Source of the DNA: Serpentinicella alkaliphila | GTDB taxonomy: Bacteria > Bacillota > Clostridia > Peptostreptococcales > Natronincolaceae | Assembly (NCBI RefSeq): GCF_018141405.1 | Contig: NZ_CP058648.1 | Location: 3,115,001 to 3,179,000, forward strand | Length of the DNA: 64,000 bases | Direction: 5' to 3' | In this document: piece after piece, positions 25,489 through 34,163 of the stretch | Numbering within the stretch: the stretch's first letter is position 1 | Layout of the letters: each line of letters opens with the position of its first letter | Notes under the pieces: generated by a model | What the model saw: the letters and a program-made list of their open reading frames with translations, nothing else | The model's database searches: none | What the model was told of the DNA's origin: nothing | Position numbers and translations under genes: made by a program

Positions 25489-26775
25489 ATGCCAAAAGTT
25501 ACTATAATCGGTGGTGGTTGGGCAGGATGTGCAGCTGCTGTCGGAGCAGTAAAAGCCGGTGCAAAAGTTACAATATTAGAAAGAACTGATATGCTTTTAG
25601 GTACAGGACTAGTTGGTGGAATCATGCGTAATAATGGCCGATTTACTGCTACTGAAGAAATGATTGCAATGGGTGGTGGTGATCTATTTGAAATCTGTGA
25701 TAATACTAGCAGGCATAAAAATATAAATTTCCCAGGACATAACCATGTTAATCTATATGATATAGCTGAGATACATGGAGCAGTTTTTTCTCATTTGCAT
25801 AAACTTGGGGTTGAAATCATTTTTGAAGCTAGAATAGAAAAAGTTACAATGGACGATAAAACCATTCTTTCAGTTCAGGATCAAAAAGAAAGAATATTTA
25901 CCGGAGATGTTTATATAGATACTACCGGTACTGCTGGCCCTATAAATAATTGTAATAAATACGGTAATGGATGTGCTATGTGTGTCTTAAGATGTCCAAG
26001 CTTTGGTGGAAGATTAAGTTTAGGTGCTTTAGTTGGGGTATCCGAAATGGTCGGTATAAAACCTGATGGTAGCATAGGGGCAATGAGCGGGTCATGTAAA
26101 CTTCTTAAGGAATCCCTATCTATAGAAATACAACAGCTATTAACTCGTGAAGGAGTAGCTATTATTGCTATCCCAGAAGAGTTGGCAGAAAATCATTTAG
26201 ATATTAAAGCCTGTCAGCAGTATGCATTACCTGACTTTAAAGATAATATTATTCTACTTGATACTGGACATGCTAAATTGATGGCACCATATTTCAATCT
26301 GGAAAGATTGAGAAAAATTCCTGGATTAGAGAATGCTAGATATGAAGACCCATACACAGGGGGAATAGGAAATTCTATGCGCTTTTTTAATATGTCTCCC
26401 AGAGATAACTATTTGCAAGTTGAAGGCATTAATAACCTTTTCTGTGCTGGTGAAAAAGCAGGACTTCTAGTTGGACACACAGAAGCTATAGTTACAGGAG
26501 TTTTAGCTGGTAATAATAGTGTTAGATTTGCTCTAAATAAACCAATGATACAATTACCTACAGAGCTTGCTATTGGAGATGCCATTGCTTACGTTAAGGA
26601 AGCGATGAATACTCAGGACGGTATGAGTAAGAAATATACTTTCTCTGGGAGTGCGTATTTTGATCGCATGAGAGAACTAGGATTATATATGACTAATGTT
26701 TTAGATATTCACTCTAAGGTAGAATCCTTAGGATTCAAAAATATATTTAATCAAAATATTACCGACAATGCTTAG
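25489..26775 (+). CDS. FAD-dependent oxidoreductase related to the TrmFO/GidA fold
   Basis: 428 residues. The N-terminal GGGWAGCAAAVGAVKAGAKV dinucleotide loop binds FAD, and INNLFCAGEKAGLLVGHTEA is the second FAD motif near the C-terminus. The region resembles the folate-dependent tRNA methyltransferase TrmFO, but an insert with C-x2-C-x3-C (GNGCAMCVLRCPSFGGR) suggests an extra metal or disulfide centre. The substrate is unknown. Strong GAGGAGG before the ATG. Divergent from the HdrB-like gene and followed by its own terminator. Confidence 0.8.
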   Translation: MPKVTIIGGGWAGCAAAVGAVKAGAKVTILERTDMLLGTGLVGGIMRNNGRFTATEEMIAMGGGDLFEICDNTSRHKNINFPGHNHVNLYDIAEIHGAVFSHLHKLGVEIIFEARIEKVTMDDKTILSVQDQKERIFTGDVYIDTTGTAGPINNCNKYGNGCAMCVLRCPSFGGRLSLGALVGVSEMVGIKPDGSIGAMSGSCKLLKESLSIEIQQLLTREGVAIIAIPEELAENHLDIKACQQYALPDFKDNIILLDTGHAKLMAPYFNLERLRKIPGLENARYEDPYTGGIGNSMRFFNMSPRDNYLQVEGINNLFCAGEKAGLLVGHTEAIVTGVLAGNNSVRFALNKPMIQLPTELAIGDAIAYVKEAMNTQDGMSKKYTFSGSAYFDRMRELGLYMTNVLDIHSKVESLGFKNIFNQNITDNA

Positions 26776-26845
26776 GTTAATTAATATAGCGTATCATAGT
26801 ATCTATATATATTAATGAGATTTTTATAAGTATAAGACCAAATAC

Positions 26846-26884
26846 AAAAAGGCTCTTTTAAATACTAAGTAAGGGCCTTTTTTT
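26846..26884. terminator. Bidirectional terminator
   Basis: AAAAAGGCTCTT pairs with AAGGGCCTTTTT (one G-T pair), then a T-run on the plus strand and an A-run before it, serving both convergent genes. Confidence 0.8.
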
Positions 26885-26890
26885 ATTCTA

Positions 26891-28132
26891 TTAAAATATT
26901 TTAATTGCATAGATTATAACCATTGAAATAAATGTAAGTGGTATTAAAAAGATATAGTTTCGATACAAGCTTTTTAAACGTACTTGAAAATATTCTAATG
27001 TTAATATTTGACAAAGATGTAGTGGTGAAATGTAATAAAATAAAAAAGAAGTCGTAAAAATAAACATTGCATACATAAGTCTAATCTCATAGGTAGGAGC
27101 TAAAGGCAGAATTAAAGGGAATAAAATAGCAATACCAGGCTGCGGTGAGGCTAATGATATACAAATTACACCACTGGCTATAAATATCATCAGTTCTAAA
27201 GGCATCCCACGATCTAATAATCCGCTTAAAAACATATGAATTTCACTTAAATCAGTAACAATGTTTCTATAGAATAGTATACCAATTACGGTTAATACTA
27301 AAGGGATTTTTAAGCCTTTGTATATAGTTTTTATTGCATGTTCATCTATTTTAAATCTAGAATCTTTTCTTTTATCATACATGTTAACAGCAATACAATA
27401 ACATATACCGATTATTAATGAAATATAAAAAGGAACTTTAAAAACAATGGTACCTAGTAAACTTATAATAATTGGTAAGGCATATAGAATAAACCGAAAT
27501 ATAGATTTTATATATTCTATATTGCTTAATTTTTTGATTTCTGGGTCTTTATAATTTCTTATAAATAATATATATCCAAATATATACATAAATAAGCCTA
27601 TAGGTAGTTGTATCCTAATCAGGTCCCATGCATCTATGCCTCCAATTTTTGAAGCTAAAATCATAGCAGGTGAAATTGGGAATATAAGATACAAAGTATG
27701 GCGAAAAATTAAGTTTATAGTTGCTTTTTCATCATTTGTCATTGACAACCTATCTCCTAATCTACCTACAATAGGACAAGACATTAAAGCCCCACCATAT
27801 ACGGAAAGGGTTCCCATAATAGATGGTGCCAACAATATAGTAAGTTTAGCACTTCTAAGAACTATTTCTAAAGCCGATACCATTCTGCCTAAAATTAAAT
27901 ATTGATCCATTAAATATGCTAGAATTGTTATTAAACTAATAGTGAAGGCTAATGTAATCGTAGTGCTATCATTTAATGTACTAATAAATTTAGCTACAAT
28001 ATACCCCATACTTCTTCCATTTAATAATGCAAGTACAGTTGCGGCTACAACCATCGAATAACCCATATTTACTTTCTTATTAACTAAAATCAAAATAATC
28101 GCCAATGAAATACCTAATGATAGTACAATCAT
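26891..28132 (-). CDS. DUF401-family integral membrane protein
   Basis: 413 residues with about 10-11 membrane segments. PSIMGTLSVYGGALMSCPIV and NLIFRHTLYLIFPISPAMIL match the DUF401 (TIGR00529) family. The family looks like anion or organic acid permeases and has no proven substrate. Transcribed alone toward the convergent terminator. Confidence 0.75.
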   Translation of the reverse strand: MIVLSLGISLAIILILVNKKVNMGYSMVVAATVLALLNGRSMGYIVAKFISTLNDSTTITLAFTISLITILAYLMDQYLILGRMVSALEIVLRSAKLTILLAPSIMGTLSVYGGALMSCPIVGRLGDRLSMTNDEKATINLIFRHTLYLIFPISPAMILASKIGGIDAWDLIRIQLPIGLFMYIFGYILFIRNYKDPEIKKLSNIEYIKSIFRFILYALPIIISLLGTIVFKVPFYISLIIGICYCIAVNMYDKRKDSRFKIDEHAIKTIYKGLKIPLVLTVIGILFYRNIVTDLSEIHMFLSGLLDRGMPLELMIFIASGVICISLASPQPGIAILFPLILPLAPTYEIRLMYAMFIFTTSFLFYYISPLHLCQILTLEYFQVRLKSLYRNYIFLIPLTFISMVIIYAIKIF

Positions 28133-28242
28133 AATCTCAGTCCTTATTTAAATTTAACATACTATAACTTATATCATAGTTTTCTAATGATATGAATAAT
28201 TATTTTCATTACTATCATCTTATATATTATTTAAACCAATAA

Positions 28243-28283
28243 AAATAATGCCAGATTCTAAGTAAATAAAACCCGGCACTATT
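28243..28283 (-). terminator. Terminator after the SurA-like lipoprotein gene
   Basis: On the minus strand AATAGTGCC pairs with GGCATTATT (one G-T pair) across a loop of about 23 bases, followed by TTTTATT. Confidence 0.55.
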
Positions 28284-28284
28284 T

Positions 28285-28962
28285 CTAAATAAATATTTCA
28301 ATTTCACTTTTTGACTTTAGATAATTGATTAGTTCTTCAAATCTTTCTAAAAATTTCTGTTGATTAATTTCATCCTCTAATCTAGCTCTGATTTCTTCTA
28401 ATGGTGGAAGTTCCTCAAGTCTGTTTTTATACTCCTCATATAGTGACAGAAGTTCTTCTTCAGTTACATCTACATCACGCATTTCATTTTTAGTGTAATC
28501 AGATAACACTTTATCCCTTGTAATCTTTACTCTAAAAGTATCTAGTGTTAATCCATTTGAGCCTAATACTTCTAAAAACTCTTCTTCACTATCAAATTGA
28601 GATTTAAATAGTTCAATCTCTTTATCGATTTCTTCATCTGATACTTCGTAGTTATTTTCTAAGGCATATCTATATACTAGTTCCTCTTGAATTAGAATAT
28701 TTAAAGCTTCGCCCTCTAACATAGACAATAATTCCTTATTATCATCACTATCAAAATCTAGATTGAATTGCTGGTAGTATAGTTTCATATCATCAACCAT
28801 AGTTTTAAATTGGTCCCATTTAATTTCAACACCATTTACAGTAGCTACAACATCGATAGATGGTTCATCTATCGGATTTATGACTTCCTCATTCTTAGTA
28901 CATGCTGAAAGTGATACTAATAGAATTAATGCAGTAATTATTGCCACCATTTTTTTTTGCAA
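28285..28962 (-). CDS. SurA N-terminal-domain lipoprotein (PrsA-like foldase)
   Basis: 225 residues from TTG 28962, chosen because GGAAGGGG lies 8 bases upstream. A lipoprotein signal peptide ends in VSLSAC, so the protein sits on the outer face of the membrane. VATVNGVEIKWDQFKTMVDD is the start of the SurA_N chaperone domain, rich in glutamate helices. The parvulin isomerase domain found in full PrsA is absent. Probably a chaperone for exported proteins. It shares an upstream repeat motif with ftsH (29036-29056). Confidence 0.8.
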   Translation of the reverse strand: MQKKMVAIITALILLVSLSACTKNEEVINPIDEPSIDVVATVNGVEIKWDQFKTMVDDMKLYYQQFNLDFDSDDNKELLSMLEGEALNILIQEELVYRYALENNYEVSDEEIDKEIELFKSQFDSEEEFLEVLGSNGLTLDTFRVKITRDKVLSDYTKNEMRDVDVTEEELLSLYEEYKNRLEELPPLEEIRARLEDEINQQKFLERFEELINYLKSKSEIEIFI

Positions 28963-29035
28963 GTTAAAAACCCCTTCCAAGTCCTAAATTTTATGCCCAC
29001 CTCTAGATGCATATTAACAGATACTACACAAACAA

Positions 29036-29056
29036 TGTGAACTTAATATGAACATT
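29036..29056 (-). promoter_or_regulatory. Direct-repeat operator motif, copy 1 (SurA-like gene)
   Basis: TGTGAACTTAATATGAACAT, about 75 bases upstream of the start, is a tandem TGAAC repeat with an 11-base period, as bound by OmpR/PhoB-type regulators. It matches the copy before ftsH at 18 of 21 positions. Confidence 0.55.
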
Positions 29057-29201
29057 ATAAGCTAATTAATATAAAAAAACAATATTTCTACACTAATAGC
29101 TTAGATTCCTTATTTTAACTAAAAGTTTACTTAGATCTCATTAAGTTCTCTACGTTCTAAATTTTTCTCTTTATATTATAACTTTAGTCCTGAAAGACTA
29201 T

Positions 29202-29233
29202 AGAGCTAGACTATAGTCCATAAGCCTAGCTCT
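29202..29233 (-). terminator. Weak hairpin after ftsH
   Basis: AGAGCTAG and CTAGCTCT form an 8-pair stem around a loop of about 16 bases just after the stop. No T-run follows, so termination here is doubtful. Confidence 0.3.
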
Positions 29234-29241
29234 GCATATTT

Positions 29242-31062
29242 TTAATTTAATAATATCCTCATAAACTCTTCTCCTGTAATTGTCTCTCTTTCTATTAAAT
29301 ATCTTGATAATTGATGGAGTTTATCCATGTTTTCCTTAAGAATATTTATTGCTTTTTCATGGGCTTTCTTTATAATTCCAAGTACTTCCTCATCAATTTT
29401 TGATGCAGTCTCAGGAGAACAGATTAAAGAAGAATCTCCGCCAAGATACTGATTTGAAACGGTTTCAAGAACCATCATATCAAAGTTTCTACTCATACCT
29501 AGCCTTGTTACCATCATCCGAGCAATTTTTGTAGCCTGTTCAATATCATTCGAAGCCCCAGAAGTATATGTTCCAAATACTAATTCCTCTGCAGCCCGAC
29601 CACCTGTGAAAGTTGTAATTTTATTAAAAGCTTCTTCCTTAGTCATCAGAACATTTTCTTCCTGAGCAACTTGCATAGTATATCCAAGGGCTCCGGATGT
29701 TCGAGGTACTATTGTAATTTTGTGTACCGGTGCTGATTCCATCTGTTTAGCTGCAACAATTGCATGACCAATTTCATGATATGCTATTATTTGTTTCTCC
29801 TTAGGTGAAATAACGGCTCCCTTTCGTTGGTATCCAGCTATAACAACCTCTACGGCTTCCTCTAAATCACTTTGAATAACATAGTTGCGACCACACCTTA
29901 CTGCTCTTAAGGCACCTTCATTAATAATATTTGCTAACTCAGCTCCAGATGCTCCAGAGGTTGCCCTAGCTATCCCATTAAAATCAACATCACTATCGAA
30001 TTTTATTTTTTTTGCATGTACTTTTAAAATAGACTCTCTACCTACTAGGTCAGGTAATTCTACAGGAACACGTCTATCAAATCGTCCCGGCCTTAGCAAA
30101 GCCTTATCCAAAGATTCCGGTCTATTTGTAGCTGCAAGTATTACTACTCCCTTTTCACCACTAAACCCATCCATTTCTGTTAATAACTGATTTAAGGTCT
30201 GCTCCCTTTCATCGTTTCCACCTAACCCACCATTATCACGTTTTTTACCAATTGTATCAATTTCATCTATAAAGATTATACATGGGGCTTTTTCCTGAGC
30301 CTGCTTGAATAGATCCCTAACTCTTGCAGCACCCATACCAACAAACATCTCTACAAATTCAGAACCTGATATAGAAAAGAATGGTACCTTCGCTTCACCT
30401 GCTACAGCCTTCGCTAGTAGAGTTTTTCCTGTGCCAGGAGGCCCTACTAATAAGGCACCCTTTGGCATAATAGCCCCAATCTCTTTAAATTTAGTTGGAT
30501 TATTTAGAAAATCTACAATTTCACTCAAGGCTTCCTTTGCTTCGTTCTGTCCTGCCACATCTGAAAATGTTTTCCCTGTCTGTGCTTCTACGTAAACTTT
30601 TGCATTACTTTTACCAAAGCCCATCACATTGTTAGTGCCCATCATCTTTTGTAGTGGCTTTGTAATCATTTGTACAATGGCAACAAATAATAATATTGGG
30701 AAAATCCAAGTTAAAATAAAATTTACCAAAGGTGAGTTTTGTTTCGGAATTACCTTAGAGAACTGTATATCTGCGTTATAAAGGCGGTTTACTAGATCCG
30801 GATCATCTACTCGCCCTGTCATAAATATCTGTTCCTCTCCTAGTTCATTTTCAATAATGTATGCAATTTGATTATCTTGAATTTCAGCCGTACTTATATT
30901 TCCTTTTTCTATTTCCATTAGGAAAGTACTATAATCCACTTGAGTCACATTCTTTTTAAATATAAATGGGAAAACAAATGCATTTAAAAGCAATACCATT
31001 ATTATTGTTGTAATATAGAAATACACTATAGGTTTTTTTTGATTATTTTTTTCTTTGCTCAT
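29242..31062 (-). CDS. ftsH: ATP-dependent zinc metalloprotease FtsH
   Basis: 606 residues, full length. Two membrane segments (about 13-35 and 112-132) flank an outer domain. The AAA module has Walker A GPPGTGKT (207-214), Walker B IFIDEID (about 263-269) and [20 protein letters not shown] as the second region of homology. The protease domain has HEIGH (429-433). It degrades damaged membrane proteins. Divergent from the NQR operon. A direct-repeat motif shared with the SurA-like gene lies about 85-105 bases upstream, suggesting joint envelope-stress control. Confidence 0.95.
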   Translation of the reverse strand: MSKEKNNQKKPIVYFYITTIIMVLLLNAFVFPFIFKKNVTQVDYSTFLMEIEKGNISTAEIQDNQIAYIIENELGEEQIFMTGRVDDPDLVNRLYNADIQFSKVIPKQNSPLVNFILTWIFPILLFVAIVQMITKPLQKMMGTNNVMGFGKSNAKVYVEAQTGKTFSDVAGQNEAKEALSEIVDFLNNPTKFKEIGAIMPKGALLVGPPGTGKTLLAKAVAGEAKVPFFSISGSEFVEMFVGMGAARVRDLFKQAQEKAPCIIFIDEIDTIGKKRDNGGLGGNDEREQTLNQLLTEMDGFSGEKGVVILAATNRPESLDKALLRPGRFDRRVPVELPDLVGRESILKVHAKKIKFDSDVDFNGIARATSGASGAELANIINEGALRAVRCGRNYVIQSDLEEAVEVVIAGYQRKGAVISPKEKQIIAYHEIGHAIVAAKQMESAPVHKITIVPRTSGALGYTMQVAQEENVLMTKEEAFNKITTFTGGRAAEELVFGTYTSGASNDIEQATKIARMMVTRLGMSRNFDMMVLETVSNQYLGGDSSLICSPETASKIDEEVLGIIKKAHEKAINILKENMDKLHQLSRYLIERETITGEEFMRILLN

Positions 31063-31145
31063 GTTCTAACCCCCTTACTGAGAATTCATATTAGCCTTTT
31101 CTAAACCAAGTACGAATCACCTTATATTTTTTTATATACCATAAA

Positions 31146-31166
31146 TATGAACTCAATATGAACATG
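31146..31166 (-). promoter_or_regulatory. Direct-repeat operator motif, copy 2 (ftsH)
   Basis: TATGAACTCAATATGAACAT, 84-104 bases upstream of ftsH, again has tandem TGAAC at an 11-base period. A TATAAG-like -10 lies nearer the gene. The 256-base gap 31063-31318 also holds a C-rich stretch followed by a T-run (31182-31207), whose role I cannot assign, and a TATAAT (31281-31286) that may serve the NQR operon. Confidence 0.55.
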
Positions 31167-31318
31167 CTTTTATAATTAGTGCCCCCGTCCGTAACTCTTT
31201 TTTTTTTACTCTATCTTTAGTTTGGTGAATATAATATATTATTCCTACTGTTTTGTTGGTTCATATTTCGGGTAGATATTTATAATATCTTATTAATATT
31301 GTGGGGGAGTGAGTGTTT

Positions 31319-32278
31319 ATGTCTTTTCTTAACAGAGTATTTATTAAGCAAATTTTAATGAGAAAGGTAATATATAGCTTAATACCAATTATCATAATTT
31401 CAACCTACTATTTTGGCCTAAGGGCAATTGTTTTAATGTCGGTTACCACAGTATTTGCAATTATTACTGAATTTTTATTTGAAAAAAGATTAAACAAAAA
31501 GGTAAGTGAGGCTGTTATAGTAACTAGCATCTTATTTACGCTAACTTTACCTGTATCTACTCCTTTTTGGGTAGCTATTGTAGGTATTATTTTTGGTGTT
31601 GTTTTTGCTAAAGAGGTTTTTGGTGGTTTTGGAAGAAATATATTTAATCCAGCACTAGTAGGAAGAACTTTTTTATACGTTTGTTTCCCAGAGTATTTAA
31701 CTATTCAATGGAATTCCCCCTCAATTAATTTTCCAGGAGGTTTTTCTACATACCTAACCCCTTCAATTGATACTGTAACAAGGTCTACCCCCTTAATAAC
31801 CTTTGCACAGACAGGCGAATTGGTTCCACTAAAAAACCTTTTTTGGGGTAATATTTCAGGTTCATTAGGTGAAACTAGCGCAATTTTAATAATATTAGCT
31901 GGTATTTATTTAATATATACTAAAGCAGCGGATTGGCGATTAATGGTATCTCCAATTTTAGGTTTTATGAGCCTAAATACAATTATATATTTCTCAAATG
32001 TAACTTCAATTCCTAACCCGATATGGAGCCTTTTATCCGGCAGTATCATATTTATTTCTGTCTTCTTTGCTACCGAACCAATTACTGCTCCTAAAACTAC
32101 TGAAGGTAAATGGATATACGGGACTTTAATTGGTTGTATAACCTTACTAATTAGAATATATGGTATTTTCGTAGCTGGTGGCATGTTCGCAGTTTTAATA
32201 ATGAATACCTTTGCACCTATACTAGATGAGGGTATTAAGTTTTATAAAGGCTCTAGAAGTAGGAAGGTGATAGCATGA
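31319..32278 (+). CDS. nqrB: NQR-type pump subunit B (RnfD/NqrB family)
   Basis: 319 residues from ATG 31319 (GGGGGAG 9 bases upstream). About nine membrane segments. TSILFTLTLPVSTPFW and KEVFGGFGRNIFNPALVGRT follow NqrB closely. The N-terminal extension of classical NqrB (about 412 residues) is missing, giving an RnfD-like length. DTVTRSTPL is the flavinylation motif; the threonine before PL would hold covalent FMN, replacing SGAT of NqrB and SAT of RnfD. First gene of an operon with nqrC, D, E and F. No nqrA is present before it. Confidence 0.88.
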   Translation: MSFLNRVFIKQILMRKVIYSLIPIIIISTYYFGLRAIVLMSVTTVFAIITEFLFEKRLNKKVSEAVIVTSILFTLTLPVSTPFWVAIVGIIFGVVFAKEVFGGFGRNIFNPALVGRTFLYVCFPEYLTIQWNSPSINFPGGFSTYLTPSIDTVTRSTPLITFAQTGELVPLKNLFWGNISGSLGETSAILIILAGIYLIYTKAADWRLMVSPILGFMSLNTIIYFSNVTSIPNPIWSLLSGSIIFISVFFATEPITAPKTTEGKWIYGTLIGCITLLIRIYGIFVAGGMFAVLIMNTFAPILDEGIKFYKGSRSRKVIA

Positions 32279-32889
32279 AAAAATTTAGTCTTAAACCAGT
32301 TGTTTTTATGTTTATCCTGACTTTAGTATTTACTCTTGTTCTTTCAACCCTTAATCATGTTACTAAAGATAAAATCATGTTAAACGAACTAGTAAAGCAG
32401 CAAGCCTCGTTCCTATATGTCTTAAATTTTGATGCTTCAACATTAGACGCAGAAACTATAAATCTGTTATACAATGATCATATAAATGAAATTAAGGTCA
32501 ATGACTTTACACTATATGAAGCATATGAAGATAATAGATTAATCGCATATATACTACCTATTGAAGGAAAAGCAGTATGGGGTGATCTAAGGGCGTTAAT
32601 GGCATTAACCCCTGACTTTTCAGAGGTTATAGGTATAGATATCTTGTCTCATAGTGAAACTCCTGGTCTTGGCGCCAGAATAGATGACATTTCTTTTAAG
32701 GAGCAATTTAGGGGAATTAATCTTAATAGAGAAAATGATTTGAATTTCATTATTTACAACCCAAATCCTAATGGCCAAGTTGATGCAATTTCTGGTGCTA
32801 CAGGAACATCTAATGCCTTAAGAAGAATTCTAAACGAAAACCTTTATAATTTTTTCGAACATATAAAGGAGGGACTAAAAAATGACTAA
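32275..32889 (+). CDS. nqrC: NQR-type pump subunit C (RnfG/NqrC family)
   Basis: 204 residues. One N-terminal membrane anchor (about 9-27), then an FMN_bind domain outside the cell. GQVDAISGATGTSNALRRIL carries the covalent FMN site with T176, and HSETPGLGARI is the flavin-contacting loop. ATGA overlap with nqrB. The length is nearer RnfG than classical NqrC. Flavin attachment requires an ApbE enzyme, which is not encoded in this window. Confidence 0.92.
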   Translation: MKKFSLKPVVFMFILTLVFTLVLSTLNHVTKDKIMLNELVKQQASFLYVLNFDASTLDAETINLLYNDHINEIKVNDFTLYEAYEDNRLIAYILPIEGKAVWGDLRALMALTPDFSEVIGIDILSHSETPGLGARIDDISFKEQFRGINLNRENDLNFIIYNPNPNGQVDAISGATGTSNALRRILNENLYNFFEHIKEGLKND

Positions 32890-33559
32890 GGAAATAGGTA
32901 AAATCTTTTATATTGGTATGTTAAAGGATAATCCAGTATATAGACAGATTTTAGGTATCTGCTCTGCTTTAGCTGTCACTAACCTTATGATAAACTCATT
33001 ATTTATGAGTTTAGGTCTTATATTTGTTGCTTCCTTTTCAAGTCTAACGGTATCAATGATTAGACAGCATATACCTAGGCATATTAGAATGATGGTGCAA
33101 ACTCTAATTATTTCAGCATATGTAATTATAGTTGATATTATCCTTCGAGCATATTTTCCATCCATGAGTATAGCTTTAGGTCCATATGTTGGGTTAATAA
33201 TTACAAACTGTATTATAATGGGCAGATGTGAATCCTTTGCACAGAACAACAAACCTTTGGCATCTTTTTTCGATGGTATGGCCGCAGGTTTAGGTTATAT
33301 GACAGTTCTATTAACTGTAGCCTTCTTTAGGGAGTTTCTTGGATTTGGAACAATTTTTGGAATAGCTGTGGTTGGGGACTGGTGGACTAATTGGATATTT
33401 ATGATAATGCCTCCAGGAGCATTCTTTATGCTTGGTATTTTAATATGGGTTGCTAATTCCTTTATTCCAACTAAGGAGCAAGATAAAGAAATAGAAATTA
33501 AGCCTATAGATATAAATAAAGCTTCACAAGAGACTGTCGTACCAGGAGGTGCCAATTAA
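32882..33559 (+). CDS. nqrD: NQR-type pump subunit D (RnfE/NqrD family)
   Basis: 225 residues with six membrane segments. DNPVYRQILGICSALAVTN and VGLIITNCIIMGRCESFA hold C27 and C110, the ligands of the intramembrane iron centre shared with subunit E. SMIRQHIPRHIRMM and FFMLGILIWVANSF align better with NqrD than with RnfE. A charged tail of about 25 residues extends beyond the usual end. Overlaps nqrC by 8 bases and nqrE by one. Confidence 0.9.
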   Translation: MTKEIGKIFYIGMLKDNPVYRQILGICSALAVTNLMINSLFMSLGLIFVASFSSLTVSMIRQHIPRHIRMMVQTLIISAYVIIVDIILRAYFPSMSIALGPYVGLIITNCIIMGRCESFAQNNKPLASFFDGMAAGLGYMTVLLTVAFFREFLGFGTIFGIAVVGDWWTNWIFMIMPPGAFFMLGILIWVANSFIPTKEQDKEIEIKPIDINKASQETVVPGGAN

Positions 33560-34146
33560 TGAGCGATATTAATCCTTTAGTAATACTTATGGCTTCAATT
33601 TTTACTAACAACATGATATTATCAAATTTTCTAGGTATGTGTTCCTTTATTGCAGTTTCAAATGAAATTAAAACTTCTATTGGACTTGGGCAGGCAGTAA
33701 CTTTTGTACTTGGAGCTACTTCAATTATTAATTACATTATATATAAATATCTACTTGTTCCATACAATCTAGAGTATTTAAGATATATTGTCTTTATAAT
33801 AACAATAGCTGCGTTTGTTCAACTAGTCGAGATGGTCGTTGAGCGATATGCTCCGACATTATATTATTCCCTTGGAATATTTTTACCTCTGATTACAGTT
33901 AATTGTGCAATCCTCGGAGTATCACTATTTATGATAATTAGAAGCTACTCACTTATTCAATCATTTTTCTTTGGTATTGGTTCAGGTTTAGGGTGGACCT
34001 TAGCTATCGTTGCAATGGCAGGTATTAAACAGAAAATTAAAAATTCACCTATTCCTAAGGGATTACAAGGCCCCGGCATTACATTAATCATTACTGGTTT
34101 AATGGCTCTAGCCTTTATTGGTTTTTCTGGAATTGTAAAGATATAG
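33559..34146 (+). CDS. nqrE: NQR-type pump subunit E (RnfA/NqrE family)
   Basis: 195 residues with six membrane segments. FLGMCSFIAVSNEIKTSIGL and LGIFLPLITVNCAILG carry the paired iron-ligand cysteines C28 and C116. The ending LMALAFIGFSGI is typical of NqrE. It has inverted topology relative to subunit D; together they pass electrons across the membrane. Starts at TAATG overlapping the nqrD stop. Confidence 0.92.
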   Translation: MSDINPLVILMASIFTNNMILSNFLGMCSFIAVSNEIKTSIGLGQAVTFVLGATSIINYIIYKYLLVPYNLEYLRYIVFIITIAAFVQLVEMVVERYAPTLYYSLGIFLPLITVNCAILGVSLFMIIRSYSLIQSFFFGIGSGLGWTLAIVAMAGIKQKIKNSPIPKGLQGPGITLIITGLMALAFIGFSGIVKI

Positions 34147-34163
34147 TAGAGGAGTGATATATA

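Noticed and set aside
31182-31207. Rho-independent terminator or riboswitch in the C-rich and T-run stretch between ftsH and nqrB
   Set aside because: No stable inverted arms were found before the T-run.
31319-34146. Naming these genes rnfDGEA
   Set aside because: The adjacent NADH-oxidising [2Fe-2S]/FAD subunit is NqrF, and the D and E subunit sequences align better with NqrD and NqrE. No RnfB or RnfC is present.
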